From NCBI RefSeq assembly GCF_016597815.1, contig NZ_VCHA01000001.1:62001-126000 (forward strand): DNA of 64,000 nt, given 5' to 3'. The translations under genes were made by a program, and so were the position numbers. This stretch comes from Marinobacter sp. DY40_1A1. GTDB lineage: Bacteria > Pseudomonadota > Gammaproteobacteria > Pseudomonadales > Oleiphilaceae. Positions 37,135 through 46,707 of the stretch are shown piece by piece (position 1 is the stretch's first letter; the number at the start of each line of letters is the position of its first letter). The notes beneath the pieces were generated by a model. The model was not told the origin of the DNA. It did not search any database and was given only the letters and a program-made list of their open reading frames with translations.

Positions 37135-38070
37135 ATGAAAGCCGTGTTTCTTGATGCCACTACGCTTGGCAACGATGTCGATTTGACCCCCATTGAGCAG
37201 GTTGCCGGCGGCATAGTGAAACATGCCGCGACAGCGCCGGGTGAAGTGCTTGAGCGAATTAGGGGCTTCGATACGGTGCTGGTGAACAAGGTGGTACTTA
37301 CCCGGGCGCATATCGAACAATGCCCGGAGCTGAAAACCATTGCTGTTGTAGCTACCGGGCTGAACAACGTTGACCTGAAGGCGGCAAAAGATCACGGCGT
37401 TCGGGTGCTGAATGTCACGAATTACGGGCGCTCAACCGTGGCGCAGCACACCATGGCACTGATGCTGGCGCTGGCAACACGCCTGCTGGATTATGACCGG
37501 GATGTGAGGGCAGGGCGCTGGGGCAAAAGCGACATGTTTTGCCTGATGGATCACCCGATCCTGGAACTGGAAGGCCGAACCCTCGGTATTATTGGCTATG
37601 GCGATCTGGGCCAAGGCGTTGCTGAGCGGGCCAAAGCCTTTGGTATGAAAATATTACTCGGTGCCAGGCCCGGGCAGCCGGCGGGGGAGACAGATGGCTA
37701 CCCGCGGATTCCCCTCGATGAATTGCTGTCGCAAGTAGACGTGCTCTCGTTGCACTGCCTGCTCACCGACGAAACCCGAAATTTGATTGGCGCTCGAGAG
37801 TTGCAGATGATGAAGCCCGATGCCCTGCTGATTAATACCAGCCGCGGAGGTTTGGTGGATGAACAGGCGCTGGCCGATGCACTTCGTAATGGCGTGATCG
37901 GCGGCGCCGGGTTTGATGTGCTGACAGAGGAGCCGCCACAAAATGGTAATCCCTTACTCGCCGATGGAATTCCGAATCTGATTGTTACACCGCACTCGGC
38001 TTGGGCCAGTCGCGAAGCGCGGCAGCGGATTGTGGAAATTACCGCGCATAATCTTGCATCGGTTTCTTGA
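37135..38070 (+). CDS. D-2-hydroxyacid dehydrogenase (glycerate/hydroxypyruvate type)
   Basis: The 311-residue NAD(P)-dependent enzyme has the Rossmann motif GIIGYGDLGQGVA near residue 150. It also has the catalytic set of this family: Arg in NTSRGGLVDE, Glu in TEEPP and His in VTPHSAWAS. It resembles HprA-type glycerate dehydrogenases, which reduce hydroxypyruvate or glyoxylate. The substrate is inferred. AAGGAC precedes ATG 37135; an earlier ATG would overlap the divergent gene's promoter. Confidence 0.9.
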   Translation: MKAVFLDATTLGNDVDLTPIEQVAGGIVKHAATAPGEVLERIRGFDTVLVNKVVLTRAHIEQCPELKTIAVVATGLNNVDLKAAKDHGVRVLNVTNYGRSTVAQHTMALMLALATRLLDYDRDVRAGRWGKSDMFCLMDHPILELEGRTLGIIGYGDLGQGVAERAKAFGMKILLGARPGQPAGETDGYPRIPLDELLSQVDVLSLHCLLTDETRNLIGARELQMMKPDALLINTSRGGLVDEQALADALRNGVIGGAGFDVLTEEPPQNGNPLLADGIPNLIVTPHSAWASREARQRIVEITAHNLASVS

Positions 38071-38133
38071 AGGATCATAAGGCGGGGGAGCAACAGAGAG
38101 TGGCAGGGGATATGGTTTGCAGGGTATGACGGT

Positions 38134-39609
38134 TTGATAAAACCTTGGTGTGCAGTTTTTGTAGTTGTTGCGGCGGCCATGCTTTCAGGGTGTTCGACAG
38201 CGCAGCATCGCGACCAGCTAGCCTTGTTCAACTCAGCCTATGCTGCCGGGGACTACGACTCTGCACTGAAGGCGGTGAGCTTTAGCCAACCCGAAAACAA
38301 GCCAGTTGATTCCGGGGCGCACCTGCTCGAATTGCTGCATCAGGGCGAAATGTACCGTTTGACTGATCGCAACAGTGAGTCTGTGAAGGCTTATGATCTG
38401 GCTGAAGACGGAATGAAAAACCTCGACACGGCGGGACTGTTTGAAAACACCGTGGAAGGCTTGATGGCCGTGATGGTTAACGACTCCGAGCGCGACTACA
38501 AAGCGCTGATGTCTGAGGCGGTTCTCGTCAACACATACAAAGCACTGGCGTTCCTGGCTGAGGGCAACAATGACTATGCCAGAGTGGAATTTAACAGAGC
38601 CAATGATCGTACCCGGCGCGCCGTTGAATTTTTTCGCAAGGAAATCGCGGAGCAGCAAGCCGTTCTGAAAAGTGAGGCTCAGAGCGGCAACAGAAAAGCC
38701 TCTATGGTGCAAAGCAGTCTCGGGAGCAGGGAATTCCAGTCAGCAGTCCATAATCGCTACGGTTCATCGTCGACCTGGTCTGTGTTCCCTGAATTTATTG
38801 TACCCGCAAGCACTTGGCTACACGGCATCTATTTTCTGGCCAATGCCGAAGGCGGTGCTGACTATGAGCGTGCCGCCACCTCACTCAAGCGGGTGGCAGA
38901 AATGAGCCCGCAAAGCGCGGCGCTGCGGGCTGATGCAGACTTGGCAACCGGCCTTGCCTCCGGCACTCAGAACCTTGCAGCCTTGCCATCACAGGTGTGG
39001 GTTGTGTATGAAAACGGGTTGGGCCCGGTTTTGAGAGAGTCGCGCCTTGATGTGCCTCTGATATTGCTTCATGGCAACCAGCAAGTACCGGCCTATTTTG
39101 GAATTGCGTTGCCTGAATACGCCGAACGTCCCGCTATACCCGGTAGTATTGGTGTGTCAAACGCCTCTGGCCAAGTGGCAACAACGGAACGAATCTCGGA
39201 TATGGGCAAGGTGTTTCGTACTGAAATGAAAGAGCGCTTTCCGGGGGTGTTGGCCCGGGCCGTTACATCGGCGATTGGCAAGGCAGTTCTTCAAAAGGAA
39301 GCCGCTGATCAGTTCGGCCCGATAGGCCAGCTTTTCGCGACCGTATTGACTGTTGCAACAACCCAGGCGGATCTGCGCAGTTGGCAAGCCCTGCCTAACC
39401 ATTGGCAGGCTGCTCGCATCGACCGCCCGGACGATGGGCACCTGACACTGCTGGGTCATCGGGGTGAGGTGTTGGGTAACCTGGACGTTCCACAACAGCC
39501 CTTCACCCTGGTGTATGTTAAACGACCGACCGCTCAGGCACCGGCAACAGTGATAATCATGGATTTGCAGGGTAAAACGAATGCGACTTTTGCACGCTTT
39601 CCCGAGTAG
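38134..39609 (+). CDS. TPR-like lipoprotein (COG3014 type)
   Basis: The 491-residue protein starts at TTG 38134; no in-frame ATG gives the signal peptide. The lipobox LSGC places the lipidated cysteine at residue 20. The N-terminal half has helical repeats (FNSAYAAGDYDSALKAV, ALAFLAEGNNDYARVEFNRA). The C-terminal half is beta-rich and hydrophobic. It is followed by two further lipoprotein genes, the last LpoB-like, which suggests a role in envelope or peptidoglycan synthase control. Its activity is unknown. Confidence 0.82.
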   Translation: MIKPWCAVFVVVAAAMLSGCSTAQHRDQLALFNSAYAAGDYDSALKAVSFSQPENKPVDSGAHLLELLHQGEMYRLTDRNSESVKAYDLAEDGMKNLDTAGLFENTVEGLMAVMVNDSERDYKALMSEAVLVNTYKALAFLAEGNNDYARVEFNRANDRTRRAVEFFRKEIAEQQAVLKSEAQSGNRKASMVQSSLGSREFQSAVHNRYGSSSTWSVFPEFIVPASTWLHGIYFLANAEGGADYERAATSLKRVAEMSPQSAALRADADLATGLASGTQNLAALPSQVWVVYENGLGPVLRESRLDVPLILLHGNQQVPAYFGIALPEYAERPAIPGSIGVSNASGQVATTERISDMGKVFRTEMKERFPGVLARAVTSAIGKAVLQKEAADQFGPIGQLFATVLTVATTQADLRSWQALPNHWQAARIDRPDDGHLTLLGHRGEVLGNLDVPQQPFTLVYVKRPTAQAPATVIIMDLQGKTNATFARFPE

Positions 39610-39672
39610 CATGAACCTTCACGGGTTTCACAGATCAAGTAATCAATACACCAGAAAAGCAGGATGTTCGTT

Positions 39673-40065
39673 ATGAAATCGTTATTCTTGGCCAGCTTGC
39701 TGGTTCTTGGTTTGGTGGGCTGCGCTTCTCAGCCAGAAACCAACACTACAATGATCGACCGTCAGGAGCTGAGGGTCGATCCTGAAGTGGTCTATGCCGC
39801 AGACGTAACAGAACTCTTCAAATCGAGACTGACACTGCCTGATGGCAGCAGCCTCCTGCAGGTGCAGTTTGCTGTGGAAGCGAGATCAGATACAGAGCTG
39901 GCTTGGAAGGTTACCTGGTTCGATGACCTTGGCAGGGTGGTGAAGGGTGTTGGCGAGAGCTACCGCCAGGCGACGTTGCTAACTGGCCAGCCCCGCTATT
40001 TTAAAGCGACCGCTCCGCATTCCCGAGCCACCAGTTTCCAGTTACATCTTCGTGAACCTAAATAA
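39673..40065 (+). CDS. YcfL-type lipoprotein (DUF1425)
   Basis: This 130-residue lipoprotein starts at ATG 39673, nine bases after AGCAGG; the upstream ATG 39664 has no spacing. Lipobox LVGC places the lipidated cysteine at residue 17. The mature part contains LQVQFAVEARSDTELAWKVTWFD, typical of DUF1425. In E. coli the homologue ycfL lies next to lpoB, the same order as here. The function is unknown; it probably assists LpoB or its synthase. Confidence 0.83.
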   Translation: MKSLFLASLLVLGLVGCASQPETNTTMIDRQELRVDPEVVYAADVTELFKSRLTLPDGSSLLQVQFAVEARSDTELAWKVTWFDDLGRVVKGVGESYRQATLLTGQPRYFKATAPHSRATSFQLHLREPK

Positions 40066-40078
40066 GAAGGAAAGCCCA

Positions 40079-40681
40079 ATGTTGATACGTGCCCTTGCCA
40101 TTTCTGTCGGTATTGCTGTTCTGGCCGGCTGTGCCGCGCCCACCCGCTATATTGACCCGGCTGCAGACGATGGTCCTGTGGCAATGACCATGGATTACCG
40201 GGACTTTGAAAAAGCGGCAACCGACGCTGTAGAAGATATGCTTTCCAGCGGTGCCGTGAACAACCCGGACGGCAGCCGTTACATCATGGTGGTAAGCCGC
40301 ATAACCAACGACACCATGCAGCGCATTGATACCGACCAGCTCACCAAGAAAATCCGCGTATCACTGCTGCGCTCAGGCAAGGTTGTGACTACCACCGCTG
40401 TTGGTCTCAACGGTGCTGAAGATGAAATGAATATGAAGGCGCGAGAGCTGCGAGATTCCGAGGAGTTTGATCAATCTGCCGTGCAGCGCAAAGGCACGCT
40501 CCAGGCGCCCGACCTGAGCCTTTCAGGAAAGATTCTCCAGCGTAATCACAAGGTAGGAAAAGAACAACAGGTTGAGTATTACATCCAGCTGTCTTTGACA
40601 GAGCTGGCATCCGGCCTGGCCATTTGGGAAGGTGAAACCCCTATCATCAAACGGGGGTCTGACAAGTCGGTTACCTGGTAA
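40079..40681 (+). CDS. lpoB: LpoB-like penicillin-binding protein activator
   Basis: The 200-residue outer membrane lipoprotein has lipobox LAGC. Its fold signature is DPAADDGPVAMTMDYRDFEKAA, then RYIMVVSRITNDTMQRIDTDQL and LSGKILQRN, close to E. coli LpoB. LpoB reaches across the periplasm to activate PBP1b. The linker before the domain is short here. In pseudomonads a different activator (LpoP) serves PBP1b, so the partner is inferred. A strong terminator follows. Confidence 0.85.
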   Translation: MLIRALAISVGIAVLAGCAAPTRYIDPAADDGPVAMTMDYRDFEKAATDAVEDMLSSGAVNNPDGSRYIMVVSRITNDTMQRIDTDQLTKKIRVSLLRSGKVVTTTAVGLNGAEDEMNMKARELRDSEEFDQSAVQRKGTLQAPDLSLSGKILQRNHKVGKEQQVEYYIQLSLTELASGLAIWEGETPIIKRGSDKSVTW

Positions 40682-40710
40682 AAGCAGGCGGGGGTGCCCG
40701 CCTGCTTTAA
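40679..40710. terminator. Strong bidirectional terminator lpoB/fadL
   Basis: AAAGCAGGCGGG-GGTG-CCCGCCTGCTTT is a perfect 12-base stem with A/T ends, placed between two convergent genes. It overlaps the lpoB stop and ends three bases before the fadL-type stop. It should terminate both transcripts. Confidence 0.85.
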
Positions 40711-40712
40711 GC

Positions 40713-41966
40713 TCAGAACTGGTAGCCAACGCTTAAAGAGGTACCGATCTGGGTCATGCCCAGTTCAATTTCCTGGCCGGGGCCCATGGGGTTATCGCCC
40801 CGGACGTTTTTACGTGGTGAGTAAAATGCCATGCCGGACACTTCCAGGCTTTCGCTGAAGTGATGGGTGAAGCCGCCGGTGAAGTGCCACTCCTGAACGC
40901 CCGGTGCAAGGATATTAAATAGTACTTCCTCATCGGGAATCGGTTGTTTGCCGTAGCTGACACCGGCGCGCCAGGTTTGAGCTGCGTCTTGCTGCCACTG
41001 CCACCCCAGTTTGACGATGGTCATGTCGTCCCAGCCAAAGCCGGCACCCTGATCGTCACCCAGTTGAGCTTGCATCAGATTAGGCATCATCGGGTTGCCG
41101 ACGCTGTTGATGTCGCTGTAACGGATGTGCTGAACATCCAGCAGAAGCCAGTGGTTTTGAATGCCAGACCATGCAACGCCTGCGTTGAACATTTGTGGAA
41201 TATCGAAACCACCTTGCTCGGCAAACAGGCCTTCGTATTTGCTGAACTCTTCCATTTCGATAATCGTGCGCCAGCTAGCCCCAGCGCGAAGAGTTTCTGT
41301 TACTTGCCCCTGCCAGCCAATTTGAAGGCCATAGCCCCAGGCATCATCGGTGCCGTTGTTGGTTAATGCGTTCGGGTTGGAGGAGAAGCCCGAAAAATTG
41401 CGCAAACCTTCGGCCTTGAAGCGCTGGTAGGCAATCAGTGGTGAAATGCCCAAAGCTTGCCCTTCAGAGAACTCCCAGGACCAGGTGGGCGCAATGAAAA
41501 CCTGCTCCAGATTTACTCCGGTTTTACCCCCTCCAAACGTCCCGCCATTATCACCAGAGTATTCGGTGTTCATGCCGCCATTGGCAAATATAGACAGACC
41601 CAGGCTGTGGCCGTTGTCCAGATCACGGTTATAGCCGAAGTGAGGAATGAAAAAGGCTTTGTTCTCACTGGATACAGCACCTGGCGCCAGATAGAAGGTC
41701 TGCGCTGTATTGGGGGCACCACCTTCAACTGTGTAGCTCCGGCGAGGAGAGAAAATTTCCAGCCCACCGTCTGATCTGCTGCCAACAAACGCCATGCCTG
41801 CCGGGTTGGTCGCCGCTGCCAGGCTGTCTTGTGATAACGCCGAACCTGCGCCTGCCATACCAGCGCTGATGGTTCCGTAGCCATGGCTGAAGTAGCCGTT
41901 GGTTGCGAGAACGGTGGTTGGGAGAGTTGCGAGAGCTATAGCTCCTAAAGCAGATTTGATGCGCAT
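40713..41966 (-). CDS. FadL/OmpP1-type outer membrane hydrocarbon/fatty acid porin
   Basis: The 417-residue outer membrane protein has signal peptide MRIKSALGAIALATLPTTVLA and the FadL N-terminal hatch NGYFSHGYGTISAGMAG with LAAATNPAGM. It ends in aromatic YQF, as outer membrane barrels do. It should import long-chain fatty acids or hydrophobic compounds such as alkanes, which suits a hydrocarbon-using genus. A start nine codons earlier is possible but less like a signal peptide. Confidence 0.88.
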   Translation of the reverse strand: MRIKSALGAIALATLPTTVLATNGYFSHGYGTISAGMAGAGSALSQDSLAAATNPAGMAFVGSRSDGGLEIFSPRRSYTVEGGAPNTAQTFYLAPGAVSSENKAFFIPHFGYNRDLDNGHSLGLSIFANGGMNTEYSGDNGGTFGGGKTGVNLEQVFIAPTWSWEFSEGQALGISPLIAYQRFKAEGLRNFSGFSSNPNALTNNGTDDAWGYGLQIGWQGQVTETLRAGASWRTIIEMEEFSKYEGLFAEQGGFDIPQMFNAGVAWSGIQNHWLLLDVQHIRYSDINSVGNPMMPNLMQAQLGDDQGAGFGWDDMTIVKLGWQWQQDAAQTWRAGVSYGKQPIPDEEVLFNILAPGVQEWHFTGGFTHHFSESLEVSGMAFYSPRKNVRGDNPMGPGQEIELGMTQIGTSLSVGYQF

Positions 41967-42045
41967 GTAAAGACCCGGTTGGTTAAGCGACATATCTAAG
42001 GTAGGCGTCTTTTTACAGAATTGTTGTTATAAGGGGAGGTGAAAA

Positions 42046-42093
42046 ATGATGATATGGTTATATCGAATTGAGTGCCTCGCAAAAAGCTGTTAA
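42046..42093 (+). CDS. Possible 15-residue leader peptide before yihY
   Basis: The best ribosome binding site in this region, AAGGGGAGGT at 42031-42040, does not precede the yihY frame. It precedes ATG 42046, which encodes MMIWLYRIECLAKSC and a stop. The short frame overlaps the earliest possible TTG of yihY (42068). It could be a translated leader, or a frameshift could have separated the signal from the gene. The evidence is only the ribosome binding site. Confidence 0.3.
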   Translation: MMIWLYRIECLAKSC

Positions 42094-42163
42094 TCAGTCA
42101 TACTTGAGCGGTATCGGATATCTAGCTGATAATCTGAACAAAACAGGAACAACAGGATCTAAA

Positions 42164-43498
42164 GTGGCCTCCTTCCAATTCAAAGAACGACTCCAGGCAG
42201 CAGAGACATGGATTCTTGCAAACCCGAATCCGCCGCAAACCTGGCCCTGGACCCTGTTATACAAGGCCGGGCGTTCCATTTATGCCCTCATACGTGATGT
42301 CGTCAACGGCCAGTTAACCCTGCACGCCATGAGCCTGGTATACACCACACTGCTGAGTATTGTGCCGCTGTTGGCGTTGAGTTTTTCGGTGCTGAAAGCG
42401 CTTGGTGTGCATCAGCGCATGGAGCCTTTCCTGTTTCAGTTTTTTCAGCCTATGGGGCCTGAAGGCGTTGAAATGGCAGAGCGCATACTGGGCTTCGTAG
42501 ACAACATGAAGGTGGGAGTGCTGGGCTCTGTGGGTCTTGCGTTACTGGTGTACACCGTGGTGTCGCTGGTTCAGAAAATAGAGCGGTCATTCAACATGAT
42601 CTGGCGGGTGCCAGAGATGCGCTCCGTGGCCCAGAGGTTCAGTAACTACCTGAGCGTTATCATGGTTGGGCCTCTGTTAATGGTATCGGCTATTGGCGTA
42701 AGTGCGACGATTTTTTCTTCGTCTTTTGTGCAGACGCTGATTGCCATTGAGCCATTTGGCTCAGTGATTCTTGTGCTCAGCCGCTTTACGCCGTTCTTTC
42801 TTGTGGTGGGCGCCTTCACCTTTGTATACGTGTTTATGCCCAATACCCGCGTAAAGCTGCGGTATGCGTTTATTGGTGGTCTGGTTGCCGGGGTTTCCTG
42901 GCAGGCTGGCGGAATGCTGTTTGCGTCGTTTGTCGCAGGCTCAGCCAAGTATGCCGCAATATATTCCAGCTTTGCGATCGGCATTATCATGCTGACCTGG
43001 ATATACCTGAACTGGATGATTCTGCTTTTGGGCGCCAGCCTCGCGTTCTATTTGCAAAACCCGGGTTCGGTTGCCAAGCGCAGTCATGTTCAACTGTCTC
43101 CAGAGCTTCAGGAAAAAATTGCTTTGGCCATGATGTGGCTGGTGGCTCGCCCCTTCAGTGAGGGCAGTACAGCACCGCAGCAGGAGGTTCTGGAGCAATC
43201 CTTACGAGTGCCAGGAGAAGTTACGCGAGGAGTAAGTGACAAGCTGATTCGTGCCGGCATACTCACGCTTGCCGGCCGCCAGGGTGATCAGTTGGTGCCG
43301 GGGCGGGCGCTGGATCTTATTACGGTGGGAGATGTGCTGAAGGCCGTTCGCCACGACGAGGATCGCGTGGTGGACCGGCTGCCTCCGGTGTTCCCCCCTG
43401 AGTTGCTCAAAGGAGAGCGGGAGAATGAATCTACTACGTTTGCCGCCTTGCTGAAAAATGCCCCTGGCGCAGAGGCTAACCGCGAGCGCCAGCGCTGA
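42164..43498 (+). CDS. YihY/BrkB-type inner membrane protein with winged-helix tail
   Basis: The protein has six helices of the YihY/virulence factor BrkB family, with motifs LTLHAMSLVYTTLLSIVPLLAL and FVAGSAKYAAIYSSFA. A C-terminal cytoplasmic domain of about 130 residues follows. I use GTG 42164 (AGGA six bases upstream), giving 444 residues; the open frame reaches back to TTG 42068. The older name RNase BN is incorrect for this family. Its function is uncertain. It overlaps the convergent HDOD gene by 23 bases. Confidence 0.85.
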   Translation: MASFQFKERLQAAETWILANPNPPQTWPWTLLYKAGRSIYALIRDVVNGQLTLHAMSLVYTTLLSIVPLLALSFSVLKALGVHQRMEPFLFQFFQPMGPEGVEMAERILGFVDNMKVGVLGSVGLALLVYTVVSLVQKIERSFNMIWRVPEMRSVAQRFSNYLSVIMVGPLLMVSAIGVSATIFSSSFVQTLIAIEPFGSVILVLSRFTPFFLVVGAFTFVYVFMPNTRVKLRYAFIGGLVAGVSWQAGGMLFASFVAGSAKYAAIYSSFAIGIIMLTWIYLNWMILLLGASLAFYLQNPGSVAKRSHVQLSPELQEKIALAMMWLVARPFSEGSTAPQQEVLEQSLRVPGEVTRGVSDKLIRAGILTLAGRQGDQLVPGRALDLITVGDVLKAVRHDEDRVVDRLPPVFPPELLKGERENESTTFAALLKNAPGAEANRERQR

Positions 43499-44516
43499 GA
43501 GCGGCCTTCAAAGCTACCCGTACGCGGCCTGTCTGTTCTGTATCAAGGCTTACGATTTTCTCGAGGTCTTCCTCGGGCAGGTTGCGCTGGTGGGCATGAC
43601 GTAATACTTCTCGGCTGCCTATCACCATGCCATCCACCAGGGTTGTACCTTCCCGAGCGGGCGCCGGGCGTTCTGCAGACATAAGGTACGCATGGTATTT
43701 GGGCGGAAGCCCCCACTCACTGGCAATCACCTGCGAAGCCACCCACTGATAGCGTGCCAGAGCTGTGCGAACCAGTACCACGTTTGGCTCTCCAGCCCCA
43801 GGCTGAGCCTTGCATATCTGCTGAAGCTCTCTACGGAGGGTGATATAGGATAATGCCGGTAGCAGGCCGACGGTGAAGCAGGCGCTTGCGTCCTCCCCAC
43901 GAAGCTTTGCTATAAATTCTGCTGCACGGGCACACGTAAGGCCCCATTGCCAGGCACGCTGGGCAAACAGTGCTTCCCGGCTATTTCGGGCTGCCATCAT
44001 AGGGCGCATAACAGCTGCTGAAATCACATTCCGGATGCCATCAATACCAAGGATGAACACGGCCTGGTCGACAGACTCAATGGTGTGATCGCCGGTGCGG
44101 AAATAAGGGCTGTTGGCAATCTGCAGTATCTGATTGGTTAAAGAGGGGTCTCCCAGAATAATCTGGCTCAGCTTCTGCCGATCGCCAGACTCGTCCGAGA
44201 GGGCTCTCATAAGCATGGGGAGCGTCATGGGCTGCCGTGGCAGCTCTTCCATCTTTTTGTTCGTGAGGCGGTGTTCCAGCTCTTGCAAGGCGCGTTCAGA
44301 TAATGACTGCTCATCCCGTAGCCTTGCGGGGCCGGTGTCGAGTAACCAGCAGAAGAGATTTTCTTCAAGCTGCATTGTCAGGCTTTGTGCGTCTTCGGCT
44401 GATTCGGCAGGCTCAGTAGTTTTCGCAGGATTGAACAGTCGCGCCTCAGGAGCCGGAGGAGGTGAGGGTTGCTCAGTTTTAAAAAAATCTGCTACCCAGG
44501 AAAAAAAGCCTGGCAT
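43476..44516 (-). CDS. HDOD domain protein
   Basis: The 346-residue protein has a Pro-rich N-terminal region and then an HDOD domain from about residue 90 to 280 (PMTLPMLMRALSDESGDRQK, ILGDPSLTNQILQIANSPYF, AVFILGIDGIRNVI). HDOD domains resemble HD phosphohydrolases but lack the metal residues, and act in signalling. No second signalling domain is visible. GGAGG stands seven bases before the ATG. Confidence 0.87.
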   Translation of the reverse strand: MPGFFSWVADFFKTEQPSPPPAPEARLFNPAKTTEPAESAEDAQSLTMQLEENLFCWLLDTGPARLRDEQSLSERALQELEHRLTNKKMEELPRQPMTLPMLMRALSDESGDRQKLSQIILGDPSLTNQILQIANSPYFRTGDHTIESVDQAVFILGIDGIRNVISAAVMRPMMAARNSREALFAQRAWQWGLTCARAAEFIAKLRGEDASACFTVGLLPALSYITLRRELQQICKAQPGAGEPNVVLVRTALARYQWVASQVIASEWGLPPKYHAYLMSAERPAPAREGTTLVDGMVIGSREVLRHAHQRNLPEEDLEKIVSLDTEQTGRVRVALKAALSAGARG

Positions 44517-44624
44517 CCGTTGCCTCCGAATGAATCAGTCGTGAAACTGTACGTGCCTGTAACTTGCAGTATAGGGGGCCGTCGCTGCATTGCACAGGCT
44601 AAACCTTTGCTGCCAGTAAACTAT

Positions 44625-45854
44625 TTACACCAGCGCTCCACCGAATACAAAAATGAGCTGGCAGACACCTGCCGCACACCCTAGCATTGCGCCTACAAGA
44701 ATCAGCTTGATTTCATCTTCCTGGAAGCAGGGGCGAAGCAAATCCTGAAACTCCTCGGAGGAGAGGGCAATCATTCGCTCCACCATAATTGCTTCAACAG
44801 CACGGGCACGGTCAGTCTCAAACATCGGGTTGCTGAAAGATGTTTTTGATATTTCAATAGCCTTTTCGCCCACCTGGTTTTTCAGAGTAGCAAAACCGGT
44901 TGGACCAAAAGCCATTTGGGTCAGAGCTTTGCCCATGCCAGCGGTTTCATCAACCAGCGGCTTGATATGCTTTTTAACCATATTGCGGGCGCGATCACCT
45001 TTTGGGCCCTCCATTATGGCTTCAATGATATTGCCAACCGTTAGAATCTCGTGAGTGATAATGTGGCAGAAAGAATGGGCCACCTCAGGTTGCCGCTTGA
45101 GGAACAGCCCCTGAATCTTGAAAGGGCCGACCTTTTTGGCATGCAGAGGCCGGAAGATCACGTTCAGGGCGATCCAGTTGGTGGCCCAGCCCACCATCAA
45201 GCCGAAGAAAGGCAGTACCCACCAGCTTTGATAAAAGTACCAGACAGCCATCTGAATAAGGCCGAACAGGAAGCCGAAATAGAGACCGGAATTCACAATA
45301 AAGCGAAACTCTGCGTCGCCACACTCCAGGAAAATGCGGTTCAGCAATTGCTTGTCGGCCGTCAGTTTCTCAATGGTCATGGTTTTGATATCAAGCAGGT
45401 CTTCTACGTTGTTGGCGATATCGTCGACCAGGTTGTCTACCAGTTGCGGTGCAGATTTGCGCACCCGGTCGTAGACCATTTTCCGGGCAGAAGCGGGGAG
45501 GTTTTCCCAGAACGTCGGGTACTCCCGCAGCATCATTTCGTCCACATACTCTTCGATGCGGGGCTCTACCGATTGGACAATATGAGCCGCGAGTATTTTA
45601 GGGTCAATCTGTTCAAAAATCTCCCGCACGGTGCCGATTTTGGAAATAGTGGCGTCTACGGCGATGGCGGCCATTTTACCGGCTTTGGAGGGAATGATGC
45701 CCTGCCAGCCCAGCAGAGGGGGCTTGCCAACAAACTCTAGCGGAAAGAAGGTCATTTTGATGGCAAGCCAGTTAGTGATCCAGCCAATCAGGGCAGCAAT
45801 AATGGGAATACTGAGGTATTGCCAGAATTCGGGGTTGCTAAACAGGTTTGTCAT
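44625..45854 (-). CDS. DUF445 membrane protein
   Basis: The 409-residue protein has a helix at the N-terminus, a large helical soluble domain, two central helices (FGFLFGLIQMAVWYF, VLPFFGLMVGWATNWIAL) and a C-terminal helix. The repeated G-W-x-TNW-x-A-x-K/N motif (residues near 20 and 230) is the DUF445/YheB signature. The function is unknown. It stands alone, 108 bases from the HDOD gene. Confidence 0.87.
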   Translation of the reverse strand: MTNLFSNPEFWQYLSIPIIAALIGWITNWLAIKMTFFPLEFVGKPPLLGWQGIIPSKAGKMAAIAVDATISKIGTVREIFEQIDPKILAAHIVQSVEPRIEEYVDEMMLREYPTFWENLPASARKMVYDRVRKSAPQLVDNLVDDIANNVEDLLDIKTMTIEKLTADKQLLNRIFLECGDAEFRFIVNSGLYFGFLFGLIQMAVWYFYQSWWVLPFFGLMVGWATNWIALNVIFRPLHAKKVGPFKIQGLFLKRQPEVAHSFCHIITHEILTVGNIIEAIMEGPKGDRARNMVKKHIKPLVDETAGMGKALTQMAFGPTGFATLKNQVGEKAIEISKTSFSNPMFETDRARAVEAIMVERMIALSSEEFQDLLRPCFQEDEIKLILVGAMLGCAAGVCQLIFVFGGALV

Positions 45855-45959
45855 CCGGAGGTTGCACTCGCTTTTTTGTTTATGTCTGCGGGCAGAAGCA
45901 TGTTTGGAAGGTGCGCGGCTGTCAATGACCTGAGAGCCCTCCCGGGATGGCGGAATGAT

Positions 45960-46694
45960 CTAGCCTGCCATGTCACCCCATAACCACTGACACAAAGCCA
46001 TGGCGGCAACGGGTGCGGTTTCTGTTCTCAGCACTCTCGGACCGAGAGCCACAGGCAAAAACCCTTCCTTCTCCGCTTGGGCAATTTCATCGGCGGTGAG
46101 ACCGCCCTCGGGCCCAATCATCAAGGCTACGCTGTCAGGCTTGGCCATAGAGCTCAGTGATTGTTCAGTGCGGTGGTGCAGCACCAGCCGCAAATCGCAG
46201 CTACGACTGTGCTCCAGCCATTGCGCTACGGTCATAACCGGCAGGATTTCCGGTATACGAGCACGACCGCATTGTTCGGCAGCGCTTATGGCAATTGACT
46301 GCCATTGGCGCAAACGCTTGTCTTCCCGGTCGCCTTTAAGCTTTACCTCACAGCGCTCAGTAGTGAGCGGCACGATTCGGGATACGCCCATTTCTACCGC
46401 TTTTTGAATGGCATAATCCATGCGGTCACCCTTCGACAAAGTCTGACCAAGGGTGATTAACAGGGGGGATTCAGTAAGGTTGGCTTCGGGCGCAGCGACT
46501 AGCACTTCAACACGCTTCTTGCTCGCTTCCGTAATAGTGGCAGGGTAATCCTGGCCATCCCCGTTGAAGAGTCTCAAAGCTTGCCCTGGCTGCATGCGCA
46601 GCACCCGGCCGACATGCTGGGCAGCGTTCTCATCCAGATCTGCATGAGAGCCTTCGCTCAAAGGCGAGTCGGTATAAATTCTGGGGATGCGCAT
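45960..46694 (-). CDS. rsmE: 16S rRNA m3U1498 methyltransferase RsmE
   Basis: RsmE methylates U1498 of 16S rRNA using SAM. The 244-residue protein has an N-terminal PUA-like domain (HVGRVLRMQPGQALRLFNG) and a C-terminal SPOUT knot with LMIGPEGGLTADE and LGPRVLRTETA. Both are diagnostic. It follows bioA by 13 bases on the same strand, so it is probably transcribed with it. Confidence 0.95.
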   Translation of the reverse strand: MRIPRIYTDSPLSEGSHADLDENAAQHVGRVLRMQPGQALRLFNGDGQDYPATITEASKKRVEVLVAAPEANLTESPLLITLGQTLSKGDRMDYAIQKAVEMGVSRIVPLTTERCEVKLKGDREDKRLRQWQSIAISAAEQCGRARIPEILPVMTVAQWLEHSRSCDLRLVLHHRTEQSLSSMAKPDSVALMIGPEGGLTADEIAQAEKEGFLPVALGPRVLRTETAPVAAMALCQWLWGDMAG

Positions 46695-46707
46695 GTGTGT
46701 ACCTTGA

